This document shows positions 1 to 9,127 of a DNA stretch of 64,000 nucleotides, in pieces. The position numbers were made by a program, and so were the translations under genes. The stretch covers positions 1 to 64,000 of the forward strand of contig CAMWPB010000018.1 of assembly GCA_947176065.1 (NCBI GenBank), given 5' to 3'. The notes below the pieces were generated by a model, which did no database searches, was not told the DNA's origin, and saw nothing but the letters and a program-made list of their open reading frames with translations. Each line of letters begins with the position of its first letter. Positions within the stretch are counted from its first letter, which is position 1. This DNA is from an uncultured Lachnospiraceae bacterium (GTDB lineage Bacteria; Bacillota; Clostridia; Lachnospirales; Lachnospiraceae).

Positions 1-120
1 ACCCCCCCCCCCCCCCCCCCCTCACCACCTCCCCGCCCCGCCCCCCCCCCCCCCTCCTCTCCCCCCCCCCCCCCCGCCCCCCCCCCCCCCCCCCCCCCCT
101 CCCCCCCCCCCCCCCCCCCA
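1..120. repeat. C-homopolymer tract at contig edge
   Basis: These bases are almost entirely C with a few T, A and G interruptions, and the change to normal sequence at about 121 is abrupt. The complementary strand is poly-G, the typical signature of two-colour sequencing artefacts or a collapsed contig end. I infer it is not genuine chromosomal sequence. It removes the true 5' end of the following acyltransferase gene. Confidence 0.75.
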
Positions 121-163
121 GCATAATTCAAAGAGCAATTTTATTAAGAGATGGATTAGGCAC

Positions 164-637
164 ATGCGTACCGCTGTTTTTACCGCGGTGGTGCGGCATA
201 CCGCGGCGCAGACGGATGAAGGCTGCCGCGTCAATCACTATTCAAAGGTTACAAAGAAAACATATATTCATGACCATGCAAATTTTAATGGAATAAAAAT
301 AACGGGTGCAGGAAAAGTCATAATCGGACGTTACTTCCACTCCGGAACAAACTGTCGAATTCTGACTGCGAGCCATAACTATGAGGGGATGGAGATTCCC
401 TATGATGGCACGGACATTGTCAGGGATGTCAGGATAGAAGACTTTGTCTGGATTGGGGACTGTGTCATGATTCTACCGGGTGTGACAATTGGGGAAGGGG
501 CGATTATTCAGGCTGGTGCGGTGGTGGTGCGGGATATTCCGCCGTGTGCCATTGCGGGAGGAAATCCGGCAGGCGTCTTTAAGTACAGGGATAAGGAGCA
601 CTTTGGCAGATTAAAAATCGAAAAGAAATTTCATTGA
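164..637 (+). CDS. Hexapeptide-repeat acyltransferase, probably 5'-truncated
   Basis: This is a left-handed beta-helix acyltransferase of the CatB/WbbJ/maltose-acetyltransferase type, which would transfer an acetyl group from acetyl-CoA to a sugar hydroxyl in the cytoplasm. Visible motifs are GKVIIGRYFHSG, the SHNYEG substrate/active-site loop with its histidine, VWIGDCVMILPGVTIGEGAI and the closing AGGNPAGVFKYRD. Family members are usually about 180-210 residues, so 157 is short. The frame stays open upstream through position 122 into the C tract, so the ATG at 164 may be internal and the real start lost. It reads into the surface-glycan genes that follow, fitting O-acetylation of a polysaccharide unit. 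Confidence 0.75.
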   Translation: MRTAVFTAVVRHTAAQTDEGCRVNHYSKVTKKTYIHDHANFNGIKITGAGKVIIGRYFHSGTNCRILTASHNYEGMEIPYDGTDIVRDVRIEDFVWIGDCVMILPGVTIGEGAIIQAGAVVVRDIPPCAIAGGNPAGVFKYRDKEHFGRLKIEKKFH

Positions 638-688
638 TTAGATTATTGGGCGATACAATCAGGCCAATCTGAAAGGAAAGTACTTATC

Positions 689-2302
689 ATGAACATTAGA
701 GAAATATATCAAAAGTATATCGCGCCGCATAATGCGGAAATTATTTTTTGCTTGATTTTGCTCGTAATGTCATGTGTGGTAATTATGTTTAAAAAAAATT
801 ATCATAATGATGAAATCTTTTCTTATGGCTCTGCGAATTATATATCTGATGATGGGGTTGGTAGATTGAATGTAAAACCGGCGCCATACACTTATACACC
901 GGCCGGGGATGTATTTTATGAATATTTAACGGTTCAGGAGGAAGATCCTTTTCAAATAGCGCATGTTTGGGAAAATCAGGCAAGTGACGTTCATCCGCCA
1001 CTATATTATTTGTGCCTTTATGTTATTTCATTTTGTTTTAAGGGCGTATTTACAAAATGGATAGGAGGAGGGATAAATATTATATGCATATTGCTTGCAT
1101 TGATTGCAGTAAGAAAGCTTTCAGCTATATTAGGACATTCTGAGTGGGAGACAAGACTTATCAGCATTTTCTTTGTGCTGTCTCCGGGAATTTTAATGCA
1201 GGTAGCTTTTATGCGCATGTATGTGATGGCGATGTGTGAAGTGACATGGCTCACCTATCTGATTATAAAAAATAAACAGCAGGAATCAGATAAATATTAT
1301 GTGTTAATTGGAATGTTGTGTGTGGCTGGAGGATTGACACATTACTATTTTTTGATATATCTGTTCTTTATCAGTGCCTTTTATTGTTTATATTTGGTAT
1401 TTAACAGGAAGATTGCTTCTTTATTTAAATATATTATAACTATGGCGTGTGCGGGAGGAGCGGTCTGTGCAATTTTCCCGGCAATACTCAGCCACATATT
1501 TGGAGGAGAGTCCAGAGGGAAGGAAAGTTTTGACAATTTACATGGCGATATTGCGCAACTTTGGGACAAGATAAAATTTTTTTATAATAAAATAAACAGT
1601 CTGTTGTTTGGCGGGATAATATTTCTTTTATGTGTATGGGCACTATGTGTAATAATTTACATGGTGAGGAAAGAGGGAATTATAGAACTTATAGGGAAAT
1701 GTCGGAATTTGAATAGTAATTTAATATATGGATTAGCTGTTATATGTTATTTTCTGCTGACGGCTAAGATATCGGTAGGACACAATGAACGATATGTATA
1801 TCCCGTTTTTGGCGTAATGATTGTTGGAGTGTTACATGGGGTAGTGGTGGTGATGGGCCGGTATATATCCCAAAATAAGAAAGAATTGCAAAAAATAACG
1901 ATACTTTTGATGACGGTCATGTTGTTTTTAAGCATCAAAAATTGCGGGTGGGATTACTGCTTTTACAATAGTGATCAATTGGTTGAAACGATAGGTATGC
2001 AGTATGGACATTTAAACGCTTTGTGTGTGGTTGATTCTGTGAAACATCAGAATAAAATCCGTGAACGGTTTTTAGAGATCTGCAAGTTAAAAAGTATCAC
2101 CTTTTTTGAAAAAAATGTAAATGAATTAGAAAACATGGAGCATTTACGGGATAACGACATGTTTATACTGTATGTAACAGATGATGTCAATGTCGAGGAG
2201 ATTGTCAGAGAAATTAAAGAATATTGCCCGCAGATTGATTTGTGCGAAAAACTTGGAGAAGGATCGAGGTATACGGATGTATATCTGCTGTCAGGAAACT
2301 AA
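689..2302 (+). CDS. Polytopic GT-C-like glycosyltransferase (GT39/ArnT-like)
   Basis: The 537-residue product has about ten hydrophobic segments and a soluble C-terminal tail of roughly 110 residues. The first outside loop carries NDE at residues 40-42, and a later HPPLYY stretch at 102-107 matches the usual layout of lipid-linked-sugar-dependent GT-C enzymes, where the acidic pair is catalytic. It would act on the outer face of the membrane using a polyprenyl-phosphate sugar. The gene is clearly AT-rich compared with everything after 2488, with many ATA, AAA and TTA codons, suggesting a separate origin. A good AAAGGAAAG ribosome binding site precedes the ATG. The donor and acceptor cannot be read from sequence. 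Confidence 0.82.
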   Translation: MNIREIYQKYIAPHNAEIIFCLILLVMSCVVIMFKKNYHNDEIFSYGSANYISDDGVGRLNVKPAPYTYTPAGDVFYEYLTVQEEDPFQIAHVWENQASDVHPPLYYLCLYVISFCFKGVFTKWIGGGINIICILLALIAVRKLSAILGHSEWETRLISIFFVLSPGILMQVAFMRMYVMAMCEVTWLTYLIIKNKQQESDKYYVLIGMLCVAGGLTHYYFLIYLFFISAFYCLYLVFNRKIASLFKYIITMACAGGAVCAIFPAILSHIFGGESRGKESFDNLHGDIAQLWDKIKFFYNKINSLLFGGIIFLLCVWALCVIIYMVRKEGIIELIGKCRNLNSNLIYGLAVICYFLLTAKISVGHNERYVYPVFGVMIVGVLHGVVVVMGRYISQNKKELQKITILLMTVMLFLSIKNCGWDYCFYNSDQLVETIGMQYGHLNALCVVDSVKHQNKIRERFLEICKLKSITFFEKNVNELENMEHLRDNDMFILYVTDDVNVEEIVREIKEYCPQIDLCEKLGEGSRYTDVYLLSGN

Positions 2303-2386
2303 TAGGCGGTATGAATTTTTATGCGCGTTCCGATGGTTGATGAATAAAATGTGGGTGAAGCAAAACTTTTAGAATGTAAAAATGAA

Positions 2387-2415
2387 TTGCTAACATTTCC
2401 GCGCTATGATACTAT
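2387..2415 (+). promoter_or_regulatory. Possible promoter before the deacetylase operon
   Basis: TTGCTA at 2387-2392 and TACTAT at 2410-2415 are separated by 17 bases, in the 185-base gap between the AT-rich GT-C gene and the deacetylase. The match to consensus is partial, so this is tentative. Nothing else was recognised in the gap. Confidence 0.25.
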
Positions 2416-2487
2416 TAGTCAATAGAGACAGGCAAAGTCTTTTGGAGAATATTCATCCAATTACATTACAAAGAAAGCGCGTAAACA

Positions 2488-3216
2488 ATGGAATTCACCT
2501 ACAACGCATATCAAAATCTGATCGGATTATTACGGGAAAAAGGTTACACCTTCTGTAACTATCATAATTACACACAGACAGGCCGCAGCGTTATCCTGCG
2601 CCATGACATCGACATGGACATCGGCAAGGCTGTGAAGATGGGGGAGCTGGAAGCGCGTATGGGTGTCAGCTCCACTTATTTTGTGCTGGTTACGAGTAAT
2701 TTCTACAATATTTTTTCAGGGCGCAGTCAGGATATGCTGTGCAGGCTTATCGCGCTGGGGCATGAAGTGGGGCTGCATTTCGATGAGGCCAAATATGACG
2801 CGGCGCAGGATGATCTGGTACAGGCGATGGAGCGGGAAGCGGTACTTCTGGAGCATTGTCTGGGGCGCGAGGTGACGAGCGTATCCATGCACCGTCCGTC
2901 CGCCGCTACGCTGGATGCCGATTATAGGATCAGGGGCGGCAGGGTCGTAAACAGCTACGGCAGAGAGTTCTTTCACAATCACAAATATGTGTCGGATTCC
3001 CGGAGAAACTGGCGGGAGGACGTGCTCCGTATTGTGGAGAGCGGCGCATATGACAGGCTGCACGTGCTGACTCATCCTTTCTGGTATGACGAGGAGGAGC
3101 GGAGCGCGAAGGAAGAGCTGAAATGGTTCTGTGAAAGCCGGATAGACGTATGCTACGGTGATATGAAAGACAATGTCCGTGATATTGAGGAATTTTTGAG
3201 AAGGGAAGAATTATGA
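2488..3216 (+). CDS. Polysaccharide deacetylase-like protein
   Basis: The 242-residue protein resembles the NodB-fold polysaccharide deacetylases found in surface-glycan clusters (WbmS-like). HDIDMD at residues 39-44 gives the paired aspartates expected for base and metal binding, and GHEVGLHFD at 91-99 supplies the histidines of the second metal motif. There is no signal peptide, so it should act in the cytoplasm, for example removing an N-acetyl group from a nucleotide-linked or lipid-linked sugar. Its stop overlaps the ATG of the next gene (ATGA), an LpxD-like acyltransferase. This implies a coupled deacetylate-then-reacylate step, which is inference. Confidence 0.82.
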   Translation: MEFTYNAYQNLIGLLREKGYTFCNYHNYTQTGRSVILRHDIDMDIGKAVKMGELEARMGVSSTYFVLVTSNFYNIFSGRSQDMLCRLIALGHEVGLHFDEAKYDAAQDDLVQAMEREAVLLEHCLGREVTSVSMHRPSAATLDADYRIRGGRVVNSYGREFFHNHKYVSDSRRNWREDVLRIVESGAYDRLHVLTHPFWYDEEERSAKEELKWFCESRIDVCYGDMKDNVRDIEEFLRREEL

Positions 3217-4106
3217 CGACTGCGGCGCAGATAGAGGCTTATTTGATACAGGAGAAACAGGAATTTCGAATGCAGACGGATGCGGATGTGGCGGTGGAAG
3301 GGTTTTCTTCGTCGGAGCATTACCGTGAGGGAACGCTCACCTGGATCAAATCAGCGGAGAGATGGCACGACGGCCTCCGGGGAATTACGCTCTGCGTCGT
3401 GCAGGAGGGGGTGGAACTGCCGCTTCCGAACCAGATTATATGCAAAAACTCCAAAGCGGTCTTTTTTTCTCTGATTGAACGGTTTTTTACGGTGCGGGAT
3501 GAGGAGGAAGCGCTTATCGGACAGAACACGGTGATCGGCAAGCATGTGAGACTTGGGAAGAATGTCAGGATAGGGCACAACTGCTCGATCACAGGGGACG
3601 TGGAGATCGGGGACGATACGGTGATCTCGGATAATGTGGTGATTAAAAACCGGGTGAAAATAGGAAAGCGATGCACGGTGCAGGCGCTTTCCATGATCGG
3701 GGAGGACGGTTTTGGGGCTTATGAGGAGGAGAACCATCACAGGGTCATGATCCGGCATTATGGCGGGGTGACGATCGGTGACGATGTATTTATCAGCAGT
3801 CACGTGAGTATCCAGCGGGGCACGATCGACGATACTTATATCGGAAACGGAACGAAAATTGCGCCCTGCACGCTGGTGGCGCACAATTCCAGAGTGGGGG
3901 AGGACGCTGTCCTGATCTGCTCCCATCTGTACGGCAGCGTGTCTGTGGGGGATAATGCATGGATCGCGGGAAGTATTGTCAAGAATCAGTGTTGTGTGGG
4001 GGACAATTCCCTGATCGGCATCGGATCGGCAGTTCTCGCGGATGTTGCGCCGAATAAGATCGCGGCGGGTGTTCCGGCCAGGGTTTTGAGGGACAGATCA
4101 AAATGA
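3213..4106 (+). CDS. LpxD-like hexapeptide sugar N-acyltransferase
   Basis: The 297-residue product has an N-terminal alpha/beta domain (about 1-100) followed by some ten hexapeptide turns (for example VIGKHVRLGKNVRIGHN) running to residue 285, ending AAGVPARVL. This is the architecture of LpxD and related aminosugar acyltransferases. In a Gram-positive setting the role is unlikely to be lipid A; N-acylation of an amino sugar for a surface glycan is more plausible. It overlaps the deacetylase upstream and the CotH-like gene downstream by four bases each, so the three are almost certainly translated from one message. The acyl donor is unknown; the FkbH/ACP pair in the same window is one candidate source. 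Confidence 0.85.
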   Translation: MTTAAQIEAYLIQEKQEFRMQTDADVAVEGFSSSEHYREGTLTWIKSAERWHDGLRGITLCVVQEGVELPLPNQIICKNSKAVFFSLIERFFTVRDEEEALIGQNTVIGKHVRLGKNVRIGHNCSITGDVEIGDDTVISDNVVIKNRVKIGKRCTVQALSMIGEDGFGAYEEENHHRVMIRHYGGVTIGDDVFISSHVSIQRGTIDDTYIGNGTKIAPCTLVAHNSRVGEDAVLICSHLYGSVSVGDNAWIAGSIVKNQCCVGDNSLIGIGSAVLADVAPNKIAAGVPARVLRDRSK

Positions 4107-5701
4107 TAAAAACGTCCAGACAAAAAAAGTTATTCGCAATAGTGATACTTGCGGCGGCGCTGGGTATTCTGGTCTGGTGGACTGATATTGTAAACTATTT
4201 ACAGCCGGGGTATCTGTCAGTCAGGATTGTCGACAGCGACGGGCTGCAGATGCTTCTCGCGGGATTACAGGAGACGGGAGAGAGACCGTCGCTCGCTTTC
4301 AACGATCATACGGTTGCCTACGACATGTATTCCGACAGGTATTTTGTGACCCAGAATATGGGAAATGGGTTATGGGACGGCGTGCTTACCGCATCTGCCG
4401 GGGAGCTGTATTGGCAGGAGGATGCCTGCTTTGAGGACTATGAGGGGGCGATTGCCGGAGGGCACAGCTTTTTACTGTATGGCATTGACAGGGAGAAGGG
4501 AAGCTACTGCACCTATCATATTGTGTTTACAGGCATGCCGGTTATGATGATTGATACAATGTCGGGCGCGGAAATCGGAGATGAATTACAGGCGGCGAAA
4601 GTAGGGGTTTCCGATATGGTTTTTGCGGGGAAGGAGTATCAGAGCACGGACTGTCAGGTATCTGTCCGGGGACAAAGCTCCAGAAGGTTTCCGAAACAGA
4701 GCTACAAGCTGGAGCTGGATCGAAAAATGTCATTGTTGGGTATGCGGCGGGACGAGGACTGGATTCTGACGGCGCTTTACGATGACGACGGACTGATTCA
4801 TAATAAATTATCCTACGACGTCTGGCGGGCGATCGCCTCGGACAATTCCGACCCTAAGGACAGCGGGACGACGATGGAGTACGTGGAGCTGTTCAATAAT
4901 AACGTATATATGGGTGTATACGGGCTGACCGAGCGCATAGACGCGAAGGAGCTGTCGCTGGAGAAAAACGATATTCTTTACAAATGCCGGGGATTTGCAA
5001 CGCCCGACGAGTCGGTACAGGAGGATTTCGGACTGGGTGCGGACTATGATATCAAATATCCGAAGGAACAGGGCAGGGATACATGGCTGCCGATCAAGGA
5101 GTATCTGGATATTTTCGCGGCGGGTGAGATAGAGGACTATGATGAGGCGAGGGCGCTGTTAAATATGGAAAACGCCATTGACTATAATATTTTCATCATA
5201 CTCACCAGAGCATGCGACAATTATACCAGAAAAAACACCATCTTTGTGGCGGAGTATGACAAGGCGTCCGGCAGGTATGTCATGTCCAAGGTGCCGTGGG
5301 ACTGCAATGCCACCTGGGGCGACGGTCTGTATAAGGGGAATCTGGACAGGAAGCTGTACAATGCAAGCTGGGCGTACTGCGCCTGGGTGTGGAGTGACGA
5401 CATGAAACAGATGTACCAGTGCAGGCCGGAAGAGATACAGGAGCTGACGCTGGTGCGCTGGAGGCAGCTTCGGGAAGATATTTTGTCAAAAGACAGATTA
5501 TATGGTATGCTGGATGAGGATTTTGATTATCTGCATGCCTCCGGGGCGTATGACAGGAATTATGTGCGCTGGGAGGAGCATGGGCGCGAGCATTGGGAGG
5601 ATACCTATATTTACGAGTATGTAGAGAACCGGCTGAACTTTCTGGATGCCTATTTTGAGGCGCCCTATTTTGATGAAGAACCATTGGCGGAGGAAGAGTA
5701 A
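4103..5701 (+). CDS. CotH-family atypical protein kinase, membrane-anchored
   Basis: Residues 8-26 form a hydrophobic anchor, and the rest is predicted to be outside the cell. The RGQSSRRFPKQSYKLEL stretch near residues 188-204 and the following LLGMRRDEDWIL and YMGVYGLTERID segments are hallmark CotH features. Bacillus CotH is a secreted kinase-fold enzyme that phosphorylates spore-coat proteins. The acidic motif near the end reads PWDCNATWG (D400, N402), whereas most relatives have D-x-D, so one metal ligand may be changed. The gene overlaps the upstream acyltransferase and is three bases from the VTC gene. The CotH/VTC/DUF4956 trio recurs in bacteria, but the substrate here is unknown. Confidence 0.88.
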   Translation: MIKTSRQKKLFAIVILAAALGILVWWTDIVNYLQPGYLSVRIVDSDGLQMLLAGLQETGERPSLAFNDHTVAYDMYSDRYFVTQNMGNGLWDGVLTASAGELYWQEDACFEDYEGAIAGGHSFLLYGIDREKGSYCTYHIVFTGMPVMMIDTMSGAEIGDELQAAKVGVSDMVFAGKEYQSTDCQVSVRGQSSRRFPKQSYKLELDRKMSLLGMRRDEDWILTALYDDDGLIHNKLSYDVWRAIASDNSDPKDSGTTMEYVELFNNNVYMGVYGLTERIDAKELSLEKNDILYKCRGFATPDESVQEDFGLGADYDIKYPKEQGRDTWLPIKEYLDIFAAGEIEDYDEARALLNMENAIDYNIFIILTRACDNYTRKNTIFVAEYDKASGRYVMSKVPWDCNATWGDGLYKGNLDRKLYNASWAYCAWVWSDDMKQMYQCRPEEIQELTLVRWRQLREDILSKDRLYGMLDEDFDYLHASGAYDRNYVRWEEHGREHWEDTYIYEYVENRLNFLDAYFEAPYFDEEPLAEEE

Positions 5702-5704
5702 ACA

Positions 5705-6391
5705 ATGTATCGGGTGGAAGATAAATACAATTGCACGGAATCGCAGCTTGTCATGCTTCAGGCGCGTATGGAGGCGGCGTTAAGGCCGGACGTCAATGAG
5801 GGCGGCCCGGAGGGGTATCGGATCACGAGCCTGTACTTTGATGATCTTTGCGATTCCTGTCTGCAGGACACGATGGACGGCGTGAACCGGCGGAATAAAT
5901 ACCGCATCAGGATTTATAACGATTCGCTGGACGTGATTAAGCTGGAGGTAAAAACCAAGCGTGACAACCGTATTTTAAAACGGTCTAAGACGATCACGAG
6001 TGCGCAGATGGAGAGCCTGATGCGGGGAGAGTGCATTGAGGACAGCGCGTCTGCGGAAGATCCGGCGACGCTTTTTAATCTGGCAGTCCGTACGCAGGGA
6101 CTCCGGCCTAAGGTAATTGTGGCCTATGAACGCAAGGCTTATGTGTATGAGCCGGGCAACGTGCGGATTACCTTTGACCGCAATGTGCGTGCGAGCGGTC
6201 GTGTAGAAGACTTTGGCAAAAAAAATAGGAGCTATGATTTTTTGCGGGAGTATGATAAAGTGTTAGAGGTGAAGTATGATGAGTTTATACCTGATTTCCT
6301 GCTGCAGCTTTTGGAAACGGGCAGTATGCAGCAGTCAGCATATTCCAAGTATCAGCTGTGCCGGGAATGTGTCGACTTACAGGCTGACTAA
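5705..6391 (+). CDS. VTC-domain polyphosphate polymerase-like protein
   Basis: The 228-residue protein is a stand-alone VTC domain, the tunnel-shaped catalytic fold of yeast Vtc4 that polymerises phosphate from ATP. Expected strand motifs are present in order: SLYFDD, RRNKYRIRIYND, KLEVKTKRDN, YERKAYVY, RITFDRNV and VLEVKYDEF. The alternating basic and acidic residues on these strands form the nucleotide and metal site in the family. It has no signal or membrane segment, so it probably works at the inner membrane face, perhaps with the DUF4956 protein encoded 38 bases downstream as the membrane partner. Whether it makes polyphosphate or phosphorylates another substrate is not shown by sequence. 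Confidence 0.88.
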   Translation: MYRVEDKYNCTESQLVMLQARMEAALRPDVNEGGPEGYRITSLYFDDLCDSCLQDTMDGVNRRNKYRIRIYNDSLDVIKLEVKTKRDNRILKRSKTITSAQMESLMRGECIEDSASAEDPATLFNLAVRTQGLRPKVIVAYERKAYVYEPGNVRITFDRNVRASGRVEDFGKKNRSYDFLREYDKVLEVKYDEFIPDFLLQLLETGSMQQSAYSKYQLCRECVDLQAD

Positions 6392-6429
6392 TATTGTACT
6401 ATATTAAACATACATAAAGGAGAATGACC

Positions 6430-7110
6430 ATGTCAATTAAGGATGTAATCAAAAACAGTGTATATGAAAGTCTGGGCGGCGGCACGAATCTGTCTGCGAA
6501 AAGCATTTTGCTGCTCATTGTCATTGCGGCGCTGGTGGGTCTTTATATTTTTGCGGTGTACAAGCTGGCCTCCAAGTCGGCTTTTTACTCCAAGGATCTG
6601 AACATTACGCTGGCGGGGATGCCGATCATCGTGGCGGCGATTATGATTGCCATGCAGTCGAATCTGCTTGTATCGCTGGGTATGGTGGGCGCGCTGTCCA
6701 TTGTACGTTTCCGTAATGCGGTAAAGAACCCGATGGATCTTTTGTATCTGTTCTGGTCGATCAGCGCGGGTATTATCGTGGGCGTCGGGCTGTATCTGCT
6801 TTCTTTTGTATTGTGTATTGTGATGACAATCCTGCTTTTGGCGCTGGATCTGGTGCCGAATGCGAAAGCCCCCGATCTGCTGGTGCTTCGGGCGGTGGCG
6901 ACGGAGATTGACTATGAAGAGCTGGAGAAGCTTTTGAAGGGAAACTGCAAGTATCATAAGGAGAAGTCCAGATGCATCAAAAACGGTGAGGCGGAGCTGA
7001 TTATTGAGATTAAGACTGCTAAGAAGGAAGAACTTCTGGGTGCGATTTCCAAAATAAAGTGCATGACGCAGATTAACTGTATTTCCCATGACGGGGAGTG
7101 CCGGGTATAG
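6430..7110 (+). CDS. DUF4956 membrane protein
   Basis: The product has about four membrane segments in its first 140 residues and a soluble C-terminal domain of about 85 residues. The sequence GALSIVRFRNAVKNPMD, near residues 84-100, is the signature of DUF4956, a family habitually found beside VTC-domain genes. The ATG at 6424 is directly against the AAAGGAGA ribosome site, so the ATG at 6430 with normal spacing is preferred. It probably forms the membrane part of a complex with the VTC protein and CotH-like protein encoded just upstream. No enzymatic function is known to me for the family. Confidence 0.87.
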   Translation: MSIKDVIKNSVYESLGGGTNLSAKSILLLIVIAALVGLYIFAVYKLASKSAFYSKDLNITLAGMPIIVAAIMIAMQSNLLVSLGMVGALSIVRFRNAVKNPMDLLYLFWSISAGIIVGVGLYLLSFVLCIVMTILLLALDLVPNAKAPDLLVLRAVATEIDYEELEKLLKGNCKYHKEKSRCIKNGEAELIIEIKTAKKEELLGAISKIKCMTQINCISHDGECRV

Positions 7111-7174
7111 GGCCGGTATGCATGGAGGATGGTTCGGATAAGGCGAAAGCCGGGTCTGCAGGAAAGGAAGAAAT

Positions 7175-9127
7175 ATGCTGCTTGCGGTGGTAGCGCTGTA
7201 TGGCAATATTCATGTATTTAAAAACAGGAAAAGCATAGAGGACACATGTCTCGGTTCCTATATGGAGGCATGCTGTCTGTGGATGCTTTTTCTTTTTGCG
7301 CTTACGGAGGCGCTGTCGGTGGGACATGCCCTGCGTTTCCGGTTCCTGTTGGCGGCATGGGGATCGCTGGACATACTGCTTTTGCTCTTTCTGGCGGTGC
7401 AGCTTAAGAAGATGGGATGTACGGCGAAATCGGTTTTGGAGCGCGCGAAGGAGGCTGCTCTGGGCACATGCAGAGCGTTCAGGGAAGCGCCGTATTACGG
7501 CATTCTGCTGGTAATCGGCATGGTGGCGCTCGGCCTGTCCCTGATTACCACGCCGTATAACTGGGATTCCATGACGTACCATCTGCCAAGGATTGCCTAC
7601 TGGGCGCAGAACCGTTCGGTGGCGCATTATGCCACCAATTCCATCAGGCAGGTATGCAGTCCCGTGCTGGCGGAATTTGTGAATCTGCATGTCTACATTC
7701 TGTGCCGGGGGCATGACCTGTTTTTTAATCTTTTGCAGGGCATGTCGTATATCACCTGTGCGGTTATGGCGGGAGCCATTGCGCGCAGGCTTTCCTGTAA
7801 CAGGTTTTTTTGTTTTCTGGCGGCGCTTTTGTTTATGTCCATGCCAATCGCCTATGCGGAGGCGCTGACAACGCAGGTGGATAATTTTGCGGCGGTCTGG
7901 CTGTTATTTTTTGTTTACAGGCTGCTTGATTATGTGGATGTCAAAAAATCCATGCGGTTTGACAAAATTACGGTCTGCCGGGTGGGAGCGATGGGACTGT
8001 GCGTGGCATGGGGGTATCTGGCAAAGCCCTCGGTCTGCGTGGGGATGGTGGTTTTTGCCCTGTGGCTCTTACTGGTGTGCATCAGGAGAAGGGACAGACT
8101 GCGCGATCTGGCCTGCATTTTTTTCAGCGCCCTGCCCTGTGTGGCGCTTCCGCTGGTTCCGGAAATTCTGAGGAACTTTAGGAGCTTCGGGGCATATGCC
8201 AGTCCTGCCGCGGGTGCGGCCCAGCTTGTGGGAACGACGAAGCCCGCCTATCTCTTTGTCAATATGATCAAGAATCTTTCCTTTAACATGCCGACGCCGT
8301 TTGTAAAGAACGGGCATGAAATTTTTGCGAAGATAGCGGAGAAGACAGCGGCGCTTTTGCGGGTAGAGCTGGACGCAGAGTCCATTTCGGAGAGGGGCAG
8401 GGCGTACATGCTGCATGAGGCCGGAAATTACGGCTGTGACACGGCGGTGAATCCGATCGTGCTCTGGCTTTTCCTCTTCTGTGTCCTGTGGGCGGTTCTG
8501 GGATTCGGAAGAAAGAAATGGGAAGGGTGCTGCCGGGGGTATTTCGTGGCGGCGGCTGTCTCCTTTGCTGCTTTCTGCACGGTGCTCCGCTGGGAGCCGT
8601 TTGTGAGCAGATACATGATCGCCTATCTGGCACTCCTGTGTCCCATGATAGCCGCCGCTATTCAGATGGGGACATCAGGAAAGCGGGGGAAACCGTTCCG
8701 CTGGGGAATTGCAGGTATTGTGAGTCTGCTGTGCGTTGCGGAGGCCGTGAGTCTTTCCGGGCATCACTTTGATATCTGGAACAACCGTGCAAGGACCAGA
8801 CCTTACAGCTATTTTGCGGCAAGGTGGGACGAACTGGCTGTCTACGCGCCTCTGGTGGATGAGATTAAGGCTCGGGAGTATGAAAATGTGGGTCTGCATT
8901 TGTTTAAAGCGGACGATTTTGAGTATCCGTTCTGGGAAATGCTGGACGGCTGCCGTCTGGAGCATGTATTGGTGAGCAACGAGACGGCGGTTTATGCGGA
9001 TGAAAGCTTTGTGCCCGAATGCATTATCTGGTTTGGGAGTCTCCCGGAGGAGCCGGTAAAGATCGGGGACAGAATTTATAATAAAAGCACGGAATTTGGA
9101 AATAAACAGTATTTATTGGAGAACTGA
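7175..9127 (+). CDS. Polytopic GT-C-like glycosyltransferase
   Basis: The 650-residue product has about a dozen hydrophobic segments. The motif NWDSMTYHLPRIAYW at residues 129-143, followed by HYAT and RQVCSPVLAE, matches the first outside loop of GT39-like glycosyltransferases, with the aspartate as the presumed catalytic residue. The last ~110 residues are soluble. An AAAGGAAG ribosome site precedes the ATG. It closes the operon beginning at the deacetylase, since a strong terminator overlaps its stop codon. It probably transfers a lipid-linked sugar to a glycan or protein outside the membrane; the specificity is unknown. Confidence 0.83.
   Translation: MLLAVVALYGNIHVFKNRKSIEDTCLGSYMEACCLWMLFLFALTEALSVGHALRFRFLLAAWGSLDILLLLFLAVQLKKMGCTAKSVLERAKEAALGTCRAFREAPYYGILLVIGMVALGLSLITTPYNWDSMTYHLPRIAYWAQNRSVAHYATNSIRQVCSPVLAEFVNLHVYILCRGHDLFFNLLQGMSYITCAVMAGAIARRLSCNRFFCFLAALLFMSMPIAYAEALTTQVDNFAAVWLLFFVYRLLDYVDVKKSMRFDKITVCRVGAMGLCVAWGYLAKPSVCVGMVVFALWLLLVCIRRRDRLRDLACIFFSALPCVALPLVPEILRNFRSFGAYASPAAGAAQLVGTTKPAYLFVNMIKNLSFNMPTPFVKNGHEIFAKIAEKTAALLRVELDAESISERGRAYMLHEAGNYGCDTAVNPIVLWLFLFCVLWAVLGFGRKKWEGCCRGYFVAAAVSFAAFCTVLRWEPFVSRYMIAYLALLCPMIAAAIQMGTSGKRGKPFRWGIAGIVSLLCVAEAVSLSGHHFDIWNNRARTRPYSYFAARWDELAVYAPLVDEIKAREYENVGLHLFKADDFEYPFWEMLDGCRLEHVLVSNETAVYADESFVPECIIWFGSLPEEPVKIGDRIYNKSTEFGNKQYLLEN

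Noticed and set aside
22..234. Gly-rich 70-residue frame on the minus strand at the left edge
   Set aside because: It is the translation of the poly-C/poly-G tract and has no protein-like features.
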